In this document: in pieces, positions 11,500 to 22,001 of the stretch
How positions within the stretch are numbered: position 1 is the stretch's first letter
How the letters are laid out: every line of letters begins with the position of its first letter
Assembly: GCA_003665825.1 (NCBI GenBank)
Contig: QPFY01000006.1
Location: forward strand, 806,001-870,000
Direction: 5' to 3'
DNA: 64,000 nt
Source of the DNA: Microbotryum silenes-acaulis
Taxonomy: Eukaryota > Basidiomycota > Microbotryomycetes > Microbotryales > Microbotryaceae
Program-made: the position numbers and the translations under genes
The notes under the pieces: model-generated
Told to the model about the DNA's origin: nothing
Databases searched by the model: none
The model's input: the letters and a program-made list of their open reading frames with translations, nothing else

Positions 11500-13430
11500 C
11501 TTTGTTGGCTGTTAGGGATTAGGCCGATTAGGTACCAATAGTTCCCACTGCTGATATTGAAGGGGCGCAGGTTTCGTTCCGCTTCACTTCGGTCTGAGAT
11601 TGGAGCATAGCACGACAACATGATCTCATGCAGACCTACTATTTGAACGATGACTTTGATTGATTATCGCCGCTCACCAACATGACGATCGCCGAGCTCC
11701 TCGCCTTCGATGTCCCTCCCGCCGACGCGTCTCTTCACATCGAGTTGTCCAAAGACGAGCCTACCCAGTACTCGACCTTATCCTCTACTCGAGGCCATTG
11801 AGAAGGCAAAACAGCTCAATACGTCCAATCGTGCGTCTACCAAGCTCAACTATCGTAATTTCGATCTAAGCTCATGCGTGTTCGGTACTACACAGCCCAC
11901 ACACTTGAAACTTCCGCCTCTTGCAGTGTGAACCAGAACACGAACCAGAACCCGAACCCAGAACCCCGAACCCGAACCAAACGAGATCTCGAACAAGAAC
12001 CGAGTCGATGCTCGTGATACCAATTTTTCGCTGAACTGGCCAACCTGATTGCCCATCGAGCTGCTCATAAGTGTAGGGGGAAAAGGGGAGAAAACCAAAA
12101 GGGAAGCAGCCACCTCAGAGCTGTTCTACTCAAGAGGAGGCCGATGGTATCGAGCGACCCCGGGCCAAGTCGCGGAGAGGCAGGCGTAAGGATTAGCAAT
12201 ACAGAGCAAGGACGCAGTGCAGCATATTCACGCGTCTTGAAAGGGTTGGTCCAGTCCATGGAACCAACTCGCTTCGAAGACATAGGGTGCACGACAAAGA
12301 GCTTTCGCTGGAGGAGGTGGCCAAATAGCCCGAGCGCTCACAACAACTTACGAGAATTCAGAAGAATGCCTATATTGGGGATGGCCGCATTCAAGCGAGT
12401 TGTCGCTGAATTTAGGAACGAAGGCAACTGGATCTAATGTTTTGTTGGTCCTATACTTTTAGGAAAAGCTCCCTGTGGGAGACAAGCAGTACGGAGTGCT
12501 ACTAGCACAACGCTATCCTCAATTTGGATCGCTTGGCGGAGCTGTAACCACTGCCACAACCATTGGAGATCGGATCTCTGATCTGCTTTGGCCTCGTGGC
12601 AAGCATTCACTCAGCTGCGATCAAACTGCTGATAGAGGAGAAGCGCTGTCCATCGGTATTGGTACGTACGTTGTTTTGCTGAGAGTGGCAGTTGAGCTGT
12701 GACGTGCTCATTTGACACAGGTCTTGTCTGCTACATTGCGATACATCTACAGCAAAGTGACAACAAACCACTGCAACCAAGGCACGCTCGCGTCGTTGGC
12801 TCTACTTTCAAATGTCGTCGTACAGGAGCTTCGCCTCATCAAGAAAGCATGCTCTTCCCCTCACCTCATTGATGGCACTATGCCGTTCCGCATGATAGAT
12901 GGTCGACAGGTCATCGAGTCATTGGGCGTGCCAAAGACTACATAAATCTTAACCACGGATTTTACCTCATGTTACTCCGACGAGCGAATAATCAGCACGA
13001 GCGCACACGCCGAGAAAAAATTTGCCGCCCTTCGGAGCGTGTCCGGCCTGCGAGATGCCGTCGGCAGAACCTCTACAAGCCGCACAAATGCCTCCGCGGA
13101 TACAAGGATCTCAAGTTCAGCAATGCGAGCGTCTGAGCACGAAGTAGCGAGCCTGCCAGCCAAGCAAGGAAGGCTTGTTTGATGCCTGGAGCCACGCGCG
13201 ACACCAGCCGAAGCAACGCGCGCCGCAAAGCACTTTCGATCAGCCGCCGCGCCGCCGCAAACGCTCGGAACGCGTTTTCGAGGACTTTTGAGCAATTTTT
13301 GGAGCATGTAGAACACATTTTGATAATATTTTCAAGGCGCATGTGGAATTTTGACATTTTGGGGCCAAAATAGGGTAAAAAAACTTTGACAAAAAGGTAC
13401 AAAAAGGGCGTTTTTCCACATGCGCCTCTG
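11500..13430 (+). repeat. Unclassified dispersed repeat R1, copy A
   Basis: The longest of three copies (others 20524-21817 and 44463-45592, both inverted). It contains a degenerate coding-like region (about 12145-12945) with blocks MPFRMIDGRQVIESL and SRVLKGLVQSME conserved between copies, perhaps with an intron at about 12663-12720. The right end is a fold-back: AGGCGCATGTGGAA at 13335-13348 and its exact inverse at 13414-13427, enclosing an A/T-rich TTTTGACATTTTGG core. A short GAACC/CCCGAACC-type tandem lies near 11935-11995. No transposase family is recognised. It could be a non-autonomous DNA element or a captured gene fragment that has spread. Confidence 0.65.
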
Positions 13431-13990
13431 GCTGGGCTTTCTGTCACAAATGGGATCTCGCGGGGACTTGCGCTCTTGGCTCATGTGATCTTACCCGGGG
13501 GTCAGATCAATCAAGCCTCGAGGGAAAAAAATCCGAAAGTAGGTGGTACCTAGATGCTGCCATTGTGATTTGAAAGGCCAACTGCGGCGCACCTGATCAC
13601 TGCATGAGAGAGAATGGAGCGCGCCATCTGCCATCTGGCATCGCCGCCGCATTGGGTGTCGGCCCCGCGCCACAGAAATACTACAGGGTGTCCTCCTCTG
13701 ATGGGCCTTCGTTGTAGTGTCAGGTGCTGACTCATTGCAAACACTTTCTCATAGGTATCATGCGACCCAATCCAGTCATAAAAGCGGGGAGCTCCTCCAA
13801 AAAGCGGCGGCTTAGCAAGGTGATCACTTTGGAGGATGATGAGAATAAGGATGAGGTTGTGGAGGAAGAAGATGGAGATTTCAACATGTACATGGAGACA
13901 TGTAGAAGTCTCTCTGTGCCAAATTAGGCAATTTCATGTCTCAGATCAGATCAATCAAGGCAGAATCAGAAAAATTCAGATCTGATCTGA
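13431..13990 (+). other. Unassigned sequence with a small acidic ORF tail
   Basis: Between R1 and the second LINE. A plus-strand frame at about 13760-13927 reads MRPNPVIKAGSSSKKRRLSK and then an acidic stretch (EDDENKDEVVEEEDGD). A basic patch followed by an acidic patch is typical of a nuclear protein tail, but no domain is seen. Near 13950-13995 is an AGATCAGATC/GATCTGATCTGATC palindromic cluster just before the LINE breakpoint. Confidence 0.3.
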
Positions 13991-13999
13991 TCTAATGTG

Positions 14000-15420
14000 G
14001 ACCCTTGTCGAGCAGCTTGGCGTGTCGCGCAGTCATCGGCCTCATGAACCTTGAATCGGAGTGCTTCTTGCCTCTTGGTAAAGCGCGTCGTACAGGATCA
14101 AGAAGGGTAGAGCGAGCAGCTTCGACTTGAGCGGGATCGCGATCATCTGGCGTGTGGTGCAGTGGTCGTGGAAGTATGCTCGCGCGTGGTCCAAGCACTT
14201 GGTAAGGTCCGCTGAGGGCGACCCATCCGCCAGACGAAGGGTATCGATCTTGATGGCCGTTCGGCGAGCAGCGAGTCGTGCATGGACCGTGTGGGAAAGC
14301 TGCTCCTCCGAGCTGAGTTCCGGGATGTGCGCACGAATCCTCATTTGACGGGCTCGGTCGAGGATCAAAACCTTGGTCATGGCCACCAGATCTTGCCATT
14401 CGGCTCGTCTCCCGTCGTCGAAAGTACGAGTGCTTCGAGCTCATGGATACGACGCTCGAGCGTTTCCTTTGTCGTCGAAAATTGCCGATTCAGGTGGCGA
14501 GCATGGTCACTCGAGGCAGATCTGAGTCGAGACATCGCTTCCTCAAAAGCCGCAAGCGGATCGAGCGGGTGGGACTCGCGAGATGCGTCGATGATGAAAG
14601 GTATGCGAGCTGCAAAGGCTTCGTCGGCGTAGACTCGTGTGTTGACTCGTAGCAGCTGGGACGACGTTTCCGGGAGCGAGGGCAGGGCCGGCGTGCTTTT
14701 GGCGGATGGGCAGGCGATCCCCACATACACGGGGCGATGGTCCGAGAGGAGCGCGTCGAGGTACGTGGTCCCCGAGACCAGCAGATGAGCATGTTGTTCC
14801 GACAAGAGGATGTAGTCGATGCGCGACCAGGACTTGATCTTGCCCGCCTGTTTATGCGGCCTGCTGAAGTGGTTCGAGTGAGGGTGCAGGTATCGGATCG
14901 TGTCGATCACAGCAAAAGGGAGCCGGCCGATGAGAGTACGCCAGTAGGTGGGGGCAGATCCAGACCGTCCCTCTGTAGAAACCGATTTTCGATCCACCAT
15001 AACGTTCGGACAGCCGTTCAAGTCTCCGGCAATGATCCTGACGGTCGTTTCGGGTTCTCGGTCGAGCGAAAAAGTGCTGAAGTGGGCCTTGCGTTCCTTC
15101 GGGTTCACGGGGGTATAGTAGTTCACGAACTGGTATTTCTGTGAATTCAAAAAGTAGTTGATAGTTAGTATTCGAGGGTCAGGAAAGTCTCGAAAAATAG
15201 GGGAAAGGACGTACAGGCGGAAGCGCTCCGGGATGAGGGTGGCGACAAGGTCTCTGAAGAAAACCCGCCCTTTCCAACATCGCTCGAAGCGCTCCCGTTG
15301 TGATCGACTCTTTATCCGTGCTCCTGTACAAATACAATGGAAGGGGGTGGAGAGAGGGAAGAGAGGTAGACGAGGAAACGCTCCTGGCGCCCTAAGTCAG
15401 CAATAGAGTTTACATTGAAG
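14000..15420 (-). pseudogene. Second LINE, ORF2 N-terminal part: AP-type endonuclease
   Basis: Read right to left: NVNSI.. start block near 15413, a frame change near 15170-15150, then GDLNGCPN, SWSRIDYILLS and SDHRPVYVGI. These are the Asn/Asp/His signature blocks of exonuclease-endonuclease-phosphatase domains that nick the target in LINEs. A linker aligning with the first LINE (RIRAHIPELSSEEQL versus [15 protein letters not shown]) follows, then the reading ends near 14042 before the RT domain. So this copy keeps the 5' half and has lost the RT, the opposite of usual 5' truncation. Frame changes make it a relic. Confidence 0.75.
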
Positions 15421-15482
15421 GTGAGAAGGTGGAGCTGGTCCAAGTCAGGTCGAGTTGGTGGTACAATCATTTTGGGTAGTTC

Positions 15483-17245
15483 TTAATTTGTGTCCATCAA
15501 GGACACTGAACCAGAAGATAGAGGAGAGGGTGCGAGCGCTGTTCCCTTCGGGGCGTGAGTGGTCGGCCTTTCGTACGGTGCCGGTCTCTTGGAGCGTGGT
15601 GAAGTCGGAGGTGTCAAAGACGAGAGAGGTGTTGAAGACGGGATCGAGCTCGAATCAGCCGAGCTCAAGTGCGATGATACCGGGGTCGATAGAGCCGCCG
15701 CCAGCCCAAAGTCGTTGCTGTTCGGTTTAGATGATAACGCGCTCGACCCCTGCTCTACTTCCATTGCTTGTTCATCCTCCGTCTCCTCTTCTTCCTGACT
15801 TCCATCCTCCTCCTTTTCCGCCGGACCGCTCCTCATCTCCTCTTTCTGACCGTCCCCCCCTTCGGCCCTATTTTCCTCATTTTCCTCATCCCCTTCCTCC
15901 TCCATGTCCTCCTCTTCCAATCCCGCAAAGGCGTTGGTGAGCGTCATCCTGTTTGCCCCCGTAGCCGGACTGGGGGTGGTAGTCGGCCGGGCCTTGCTGC
16001 TCTGGGTGGCCGTCGCCCATCCATCGCCGGTGCCCCTGTCCGAGGTCGCTCGAGGTTGCGAAGCGACCGCGCGGTTGAGTCCGACCACCTGTCGTTGGAT
16101 CTTGGCTTGCTGGATCGGACAGACGGAACGAACATGTCCGGGACGGCGACAGTAGCCGCAGAAGCCCACCTGAAGATCGTTGTTGAGAGCGACTACCGCT
16201 CCTTGCCTGTTGGTGAGGTGGACCGGCAAAAAGGTGTTAAAGTCGACATCCTTCATCGCTTCTTCCGGAAGTTGCACATAGCACCAGTAGTCGCCACTGA
16301 AGAGGAGTTGGAAAGGTTCGTCTGGAATTACCTCGACTCGAGGTTGCGCTGGAAATGTAGGATCTCCGGGGTCGCGATCTTCGTTCCCCAGGTCTTGTTG
16401 TAGGTCTCGGCGCTTTTGCGGAGGGCAACGCGGATGCCGTTGAGCCAAAAGTCCGGGTCGTCTCGGTCGGAGTGACAACGGAGCCTGATCTCGACTACCC
16501 TGTCGATGGGGGAATGAGGGAGGGTGATCGTCGTTGGCGAGCCCCTGTACTGGAAAGCCGGACGTTGGCAGGCGCGGGCGAAAGCCTCGGCGTTACGGAA
16601 GTTGATGTCGTACGTGTGGACGGCGTGGTTGCGGCCTTTCGACGGGTCGGCCGGGATGACGCGCGGCGAGATGCCGCAGATATCGGAAAGGAGGTGATCG
16701 AATTTGGATCCGAGCTTGCTGATGCCGGCGTTAGGGATGGAGAAGAGGCACATGGATTTGGGTTTCGCCGTGTTGTAGTGTGCGATGAGCGCCTTTTCGA
16801 CGTCGACGCGAGGGAGCGACTTGTGGGTCGCAAGACTGAGGGTGATACGGATGGTGTCGGGCTGGACAACATCGCGGTAATCGGTTTCGGATCCTTTCAA
16901 CTTCCTGGAGGCGTCTTTCATCGCCATGGCAGAGGTAGGTGGGTAGAGGGGATGGTGATGGTGGACGTGGAGCATGCGCCCCGCGTTGGGGCCAGGTACG
17001 ATATTGAGCTCCTTGCAGAAGAGTAGACGTTCAGCAAGGTCTCGTTGTTGTTCTTGGATCGTCAGCTCATGGGCAGCCGTGGCAGCCATGGCGGCGGTGA
17101 TGACGGTAGGGGAAGTGACCGGTGACGGGGGGCTGGCGGTTGACGACGCATCTTGTTGAAGGACGGGTCTACCCGATGGCGACGGTGTAACGACTACAGC
17201 AGGCGGCAGGGTGCCGCCTGGATCGTCGGCACTGCTGACATTCAT
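15483..17245 (-). pseudogene. Second LINE, ORF1 (gag-like RNA-binding protein), frameshifted
   Basis: Two overlapping minus-strand frames form one protein. Residues from 17245 down to about 16400 are a helical, basic region. The frame at 16478-15483 then carries a zinc knuckle GFCGYCRRPGHVRSVC (C-x2-C-x4-H-x4-C) and an acidic Glu/Ser/Pro-rich tail. LINE ORF1 proteins bind element RNA and escort it to the nucleus. The switch of frame near 16400 looks like a single indel. Order and orientation (ORF1 then endonuclease) match one element. Confidence 0.7.
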
Positions 17246-17742
17246 CAGAAGTGTTGGTTGTTTGGTGGTGCTTGGGGTTGTGGCTCTTTTTTTTTGTGTG
17301 TGTGTGTGGAGCCCTCTGGCTCCTGCTTCCTGGTCCGTGCGCGCGAGTGCGCGCGAGTGCGTCTAGGAAACATTCAGGACTTTGTTCCGCTGTAGTACCA
17401 TGTAAACGGCATGTGTTCGCTTGTCCTTTTGCAATTCATCTTTTGAAACATTTGAGTATCACCTCTCCAGCTGTCGTAAAAAGTTATGCAATACTTGCCA
17501 TGTTACAGCAAATCACCCTTTTTTGGCCCAGGGAAATCAGAGGGCAACCGGGCCTGGCGCGCCGATAATGCGCAAGCTCCTCCTAGAGGGAGGGGGTCGA
17601 GCTTACCAAAAGACCATTGTCGCCTTGCCGCTTTGTCCTGTCGGGTTCCTTTGTTCCAGAATGGGGATTGCCAGCCGTGGGATCGCCGGCATCCCATGCC
17701 TCCGCGTCTTCACTTCGCGATACCAAGACACGATCAAGCAAT
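17246..17742 (+). promoter_or_regulatory. Upstream region of STE3
   Basis: Holds a GT microsatellite (17291-17304), a GCGCGAGT direct repeat (17340-17358), a LINE/host junction and the STE3 leader. No other gene is seen. The only notable element is the ACAAAGGAA-like site listed separately. Confidence 0.4.
17646..17654 (-). promoter_or_regulatory. Possible HMG-box / pheromone response element upstream of STE3
   Basis: Minus-strand ACAAAGGAA, about 90 bp before the STE3 ATG. The smut pheromone response element bound by Prf1-type HMG proteins is ACAAAGGGA (one mismatch). Such a 9-mer can occur by chance, so this is only suggestive. Confidence 0.3.
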
Positions 17743-19213
17743 ATGACGGCAGCATTCCTACCGCTCGTGGTATTGAATGGCGTGCTTTTCGCTCTTAACA
17801 TCGGCCCACTGTACTGGCAGGTTTCGAGTGGCAATTCCGGCGCCATCTGCATGGGTTTTTGGGTCGCCTTGGCAAATTTGAACACATTTGTGAGTCATTC
17901 ATCACATCGGAAGGTTAAATGTGTACGTTAACCTCGACATAAACTGCAGCTCAACTTCACTATCTGGTATCAAGACGCCCTGAATCGAGCCCCAATTTTC
18001 TGCGACATCAGCATCAAGGTGAGAGCAAATCCTGCGATGATTTCATTACCCAAGTTTGACGCGCCTTTAGGTGGGTGTACTGAAGAAGACTTACCCCTGA
18101 ATACCAAACACAGATCAGAATAGGTGCCGAGATAGGGCGACTGGCCTCCATTTTCTGTGTTGCACGCTTTCTGGCTGACATCGTTAGTCCGAGAGCGACC
18201 GCACTTACAAAAAGCGACCGCCGCCGCCGCGCTATCTTCGACTACTCGATCGCATTTGGAGTTCCCTCTCTTGTAATGGCCTTCCACTATGTCTGGCAGC
18301 CAGCAAGGTTTGCCATTGTGAAGGGATATGGCTGCAACGTCACAGCTCTCATGACTTGGCCCACCCTGGTGTTCCGATTCATTTGGCCGCCCCTCTTCGC
18401 TGCGGCCGCAGTGCTCTACTCCGGTACGTTCCAGCATGGAACTCCCCCATACGTTCCAGCACTATCTTACTGGTTTTTTGCTACTGGGGAAGTATACACC
18501 GTGTATCGTCTCATCCGACACAGGCGCAACTTTCAACGGGCGGTGGCTGGCTCCCACTCCGCGCTTACAACAGCCCGTTTTGTTCGACTAGCGATTCTCT
18601 CATTCTCCTACCTTCTCATAGCCATGCCTTTGGCCGTGTACGGGACTATCATCGATCTGAGCATCACAGGTCGTTATCTTGAATATTCATGGATATATAT
18701 TCATTCCCCAGTGAGTCTGAAACCTAGATACGAATTCCTTGGCCAGCACACTACGTTCAACGGTTAAGGCAGAGCTGAAGAATGAAATGTCGTATTGATC
18801 GCTTACTGACTTCAGCGCTGAATTTCAGTGGAAGCTTCATTCGATTTTGATCGAGTCAACTCCGCCTCGAGCCAATATCGGAACGTGGTCGGACGTCATC
18901 GCGGGTGTCGTATTCTTTGCGGCCTTCGGGTTCGGGGTGGAGGCCCTCTCGCTTTACTCCAAAGCAAGCGCATTTCTCGCCAAGGCAGTGCAACACACCA
19001 AGACCAAGAACCCCAGACCTTTATTCGAGGAAGAAAGGCAAGTTCCGCTTTAGACGCTGACTCGGCAGGCTCTCAAACCACTACTGACAGCATTTTTTTT
19101 TTGACTCGATCAGAGAGAACTCCGCTTTTCAAGTGTCTTATGATGGGGCCCTCCATTCACAAGCAAGAGATGGTGTGAAGGTGGTGGTGCAAAGGGAAGA
19201 GCATATAGTGTAA
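17743..19213 (+). CDS. STE3: STE3-type mating pheromone receptor (class D GPCR)
   Basis: Seven-transmembrane receptor for the opposite mating type's farnesylated pheromone, at the cell surface; ligand binding starts the mating MAP-kinase cascade. Exons by splice sites and phase: 17743-17889, 17950-18018, 18114-18710, 18829-19037, 19114-19213 (about 373 aa). Family marks are NLNTF/LNFTIWYQDALNRAPIFCDI (TM2-loop), IGRLASIFCVARFLADIV (TM3), RRRRAIFDYSIAFGVPSLVM (TM4), VYRLIRHRRNFQ and the SITGRYLEYSWIYIHSP loop before TM7. Two oddities: the last intron seems to use a GC donor (GCAAGT at 19038), and 18424-18492 is an in-frame 69-nt stretch that may be a further intron, because removing it restores a normal TM5 (350 aa). 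The gene converges with ASF1. Identification is strong; exact exon 3 and tail are less so. Confidence 0.92.
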
Positions 19214-19266
19214 TTGGGGCTTTATGTAGATTGGTTGCGCCTTCAAATAAAAAAAGTACATCTCTG

Positions 19267-20428
19267 TTAAGGCTTCGCGGAGTAAGGGTTGAAAGGGGGA
19301 GGCATTGAAGCACTCGGTTGCTTTGGTCCACCGACTGATGGAAAAGATGAAATTGAAGCAGGCAGCGACGGCAGCGACGAGTCCCTAAGTTCAGGTCGCG
19401 ATGCGATGAACTACAACCGTCAGGACCGCTCGACCAGATGACGACACGCAGCGCATTGAGCGAGGTACACGGACTGACGCACCATTTGATGTTGAATTTG
19501 GTCACCCTAGGTTTGTCGCTCAACACACTTCGGACCATCTTGTCGACGTACTTGGTGGGGTCGGGCGCCATACTACACGTCCGCAAAGCGTCTTCCTCGA
19601 GCGAAGCATCGTATTGCGCCTTGAGCTCTGCGTCTCCGTACTCGGTATTGACGTAGTAGCCGATTCGAACGAACTCTTGCTCAGCGTACGCGCAGGTGAG
19701 CAATATTACGGTGACACCGATAAGGTCCGACGGTGGAATTCGCGAAGGCGATGGTGCTGCAGCCTGGAGATGATGAGCGGAGATGAAGAGTGAGAGGTGG
19801 TGCACACAGGCACCGATGGCTTCGACACAGACTTGCGATGTAATCGAGTGAAGTGGCTGGGCAGGGGGAACAGACTGTCGAGCTAAGGAAGGTGACTAAC
19901 CTCGAATTCGAAGCTGTTGACACCAACGGGGACAGGCCCGACCATGCACGTGTCCAACTCTTGGTCGAACGACTCGCTCTCGGCTGAGCCGACGTAGATT
20001 AACTTCCACTCAAGATCTGGGAACGGTAGCGATTCAGGTCAGGTCTGGACGAGGGTCAGCCTCGAACCGCCTCTGAGCCTGTCTCCAAGCGATCGGACGA
20101 AGCGAACCTTCTGCCAGCGGGGCCATGCATTCGAAGGTGATGCGAAAGAGATATGGGTCGGTGAAGTTTGCTGGATTGGCCAGTACAGTGACGTCTCTGT
20201 CATAATGTCACAGTCGACGAGATGATCAGTGGGATGGGGTCACTCGGGCGGATGCGAGACCCTGGCGTCGGTCCAAAGCTCTAATCCGATGCGACGTGAC
20301 GCGACGCGCGTGACAGCAAAGAGGTGGGGCGGGGCGAGGGAGTTTGCCACGCTCGAGCGAGCTGAGCAAAACGTGTGCGGGCTGTGGTACGGGCATGCAT
20401 GGACTGACTGAATGTTGATGATGCTCAT
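19267..20428 (-). CDS. ASF1: Histone H3-H4 chaperone Asf1
   Basis: Nuclear chaperone that hands H3-H4 dimers to CAF-1 and HIR during replication-coupled and independent nucleosome assembly. Exons: 20428-20409, 20196-20108, 20016-19901, 19763-19483, 19384-19267, all in phase, 207 aa. The conserved core is complete: MSIINI start, [70 protein letters not shown] and [11 protein letters not shown]. The tail after the core is short and Ser/Pro-rich (ending NPYSAKP), without the long acidic tail of budding yeast. The first exon is only 20 nt, typical of this group. Its stop lies 53 bp from the STE3 stop, so the 3' UTRs probably overlap. Probably functional. Confidence 0.95.
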
Positions 20429-20523
20429 GCTGCGGTAGTGATCAGCTGTGCGGAGAAGTGTCAAGGGCCGTGCGGTTGGACCGTTGCTAGGTTGGCACGG
20501 GTAGGAAGCTGACGCCATAGGAC
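20429..20523. other. Short ASF1 upstream region
   Basis: Under 100 bp separates the ASF1 ATG from the start of repeat R1 copy B, so the repeat insertion lies in or at the promoter. No specific motif is recognised. Confidence 0.4.
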
Positions 20524-21817
20524 CCCCGAAAGCCCAGCCAGAGGCGCATGTGGAAAAATGCCCCTTTTTGGCATTTTTGTCAAAGTTTTTTACCCTATTT
20601 TGGCCCCAAAATGTCAAAATTTCACATGCGCCTTGAAAATATTATCAAAATGTGTTCTACATGCTCCAAAAATGGCTCAAAAGTCCTCGAAAATGCGTTC
20701 CGAGCGTTTGCGGCCGCGCGGCGGCTGATCGAAAGTGCTTTGCGGCGCGCGTCGCTTCGGCTGGTGTCGCGCGTGGCTCCAGGCATCAAACACGCCTTCC
20801 TTGCTTGGCTGGCAGGCTCGCTACTTCGTTGTCAGACTTCCGGTTTGCTGAACTTGAGCTTTTTATATCCGCGGTGGCATTTGCGGCTTGTAGAGGTTCT
20901 GCCGGCGGCATCTCGCAGGCCGGGCTCGCTCCGAAGGGAGGCAAATCTTTGCTCGGTATGTGCGCTCGTGCTGATTATGCGCTCGTCGGGGTAAAGTGAG
21001 GTAAGGTTCGCGGTTGAACGGTATGTAGTCTTTGGCGGGCCTAATGACTCGATGACCTGTCGACCATCAATCATGCGGAACGGCATAGTGCCATCAATGA
21101 GGTGAATGGAAGAGCATGGTTTCTTGATGAGGCAAAGCTCCTGTACGACGATATTTGAAAGTACAACCAACGACGCAAGCGCGCTGTTGTCACTTTGCTG
21201 TAGATGTATCGCACTGTAGCAGACAAGACTGGTCTCAAGTGAGAACGTCACAGCTCAACTGCCATTCAAAGCATCGTACCAATTCCAATGGACAGCGCTT
21301 CTTCTCCATAAGCAGTTTGATCGCAGCTGAGTGAATGCATGCCACGCTTGAGGCCAAAGCCGACCAGAGATCCGATCTCCAATGTTGTGGTAGTGGTTAC
21401 AGCTCCGCCGTCAAGCGATCCAAAATGAGAATAGCGTTGTGCTAGCGCTCCGTCTGCTTGTTTCTCCAAACATTAGATCCAGTTGCCTTCACTCCTAAAT
21501 TCGGCGACAACTCACTTGAATGCGGCCATCCTCAGTATAGACATTCTTCTGGATCCTCTTGTGTTGTGAGCGCTCCGAGGCCATCTGGTCACCTCCAGTC
21601 CAGCGAAAGCTCCTTGTTGTGCCCGCCATGTCTTCGCAGCGAGATGGTCCCATGGACTGTACCAACCCTTTCAAGACGCATGAATGTGCTGCACTGCGTC
21701 CTTCCTCTGTATTGCTAACCCCTACGCCTGCCTCCGCGAGTTGGGTCGCTCGATTCCATCGGCCTCCCTTGAGTAGAACAGCTTGAGGTGGCTACACTTA
21801 TGAGCAGCTTGATGGGC
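20524..21817 (-). repeat. Repeat R1, copy B (inverted)
   Basis: Inverse of copy A from its terminal fold-back (AGGCGCATGTGG at 20542-20553 with its inverse near 20623-20633) through the MPFRMIDGRQVIESL block (about 21090-21040) and the SME/RRWPN block (about 21650-21580). It stops at 21817, the point matching about 12040 in copy A. Numerous substitutions and small deletions relative to copy A. Confidence 0.65.
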
Positions 21818-21966
21818 AATGCCGTAGGCTGCTCAGGGTAGGCCAAAATTGGCCCGACCCTCAAAATCTGCAAAGGCGCCTCGGGGGCAAAACGTGTTTC
21901 GTCCCAAAATGTCAATTTTTTGCAATGCGCCTCGATGATTTTCAGGATTTTGGGTCCTCAAAATGT
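21818..21966 (-). repeat. Repeat R2 copy 2 (inverted)
   Basis: Reverse complement of 5700-5868, directly attached to R1 copy B, with CCTCGGGGGCAAAACGTGTTTCG and GGGTCCTCAAAAT blocks read in pieces. Followed by an A13 run (21967-21979). Confidence 0.7.
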
Positions 21967-22001
21967 AAAAAAAAAAAAATGCATTTTTTTTTGTTTTGAC
22001 A

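Noticed and set aside
17250..17742. Lipopeptide pheromone precursor gene near STE3
   Set aside because: I looked at the short frames here and in other unassigned stretches for a small ORF ending in a CAAX box or a repeated mature pheromone and saw none. The gene may lie outside the window.
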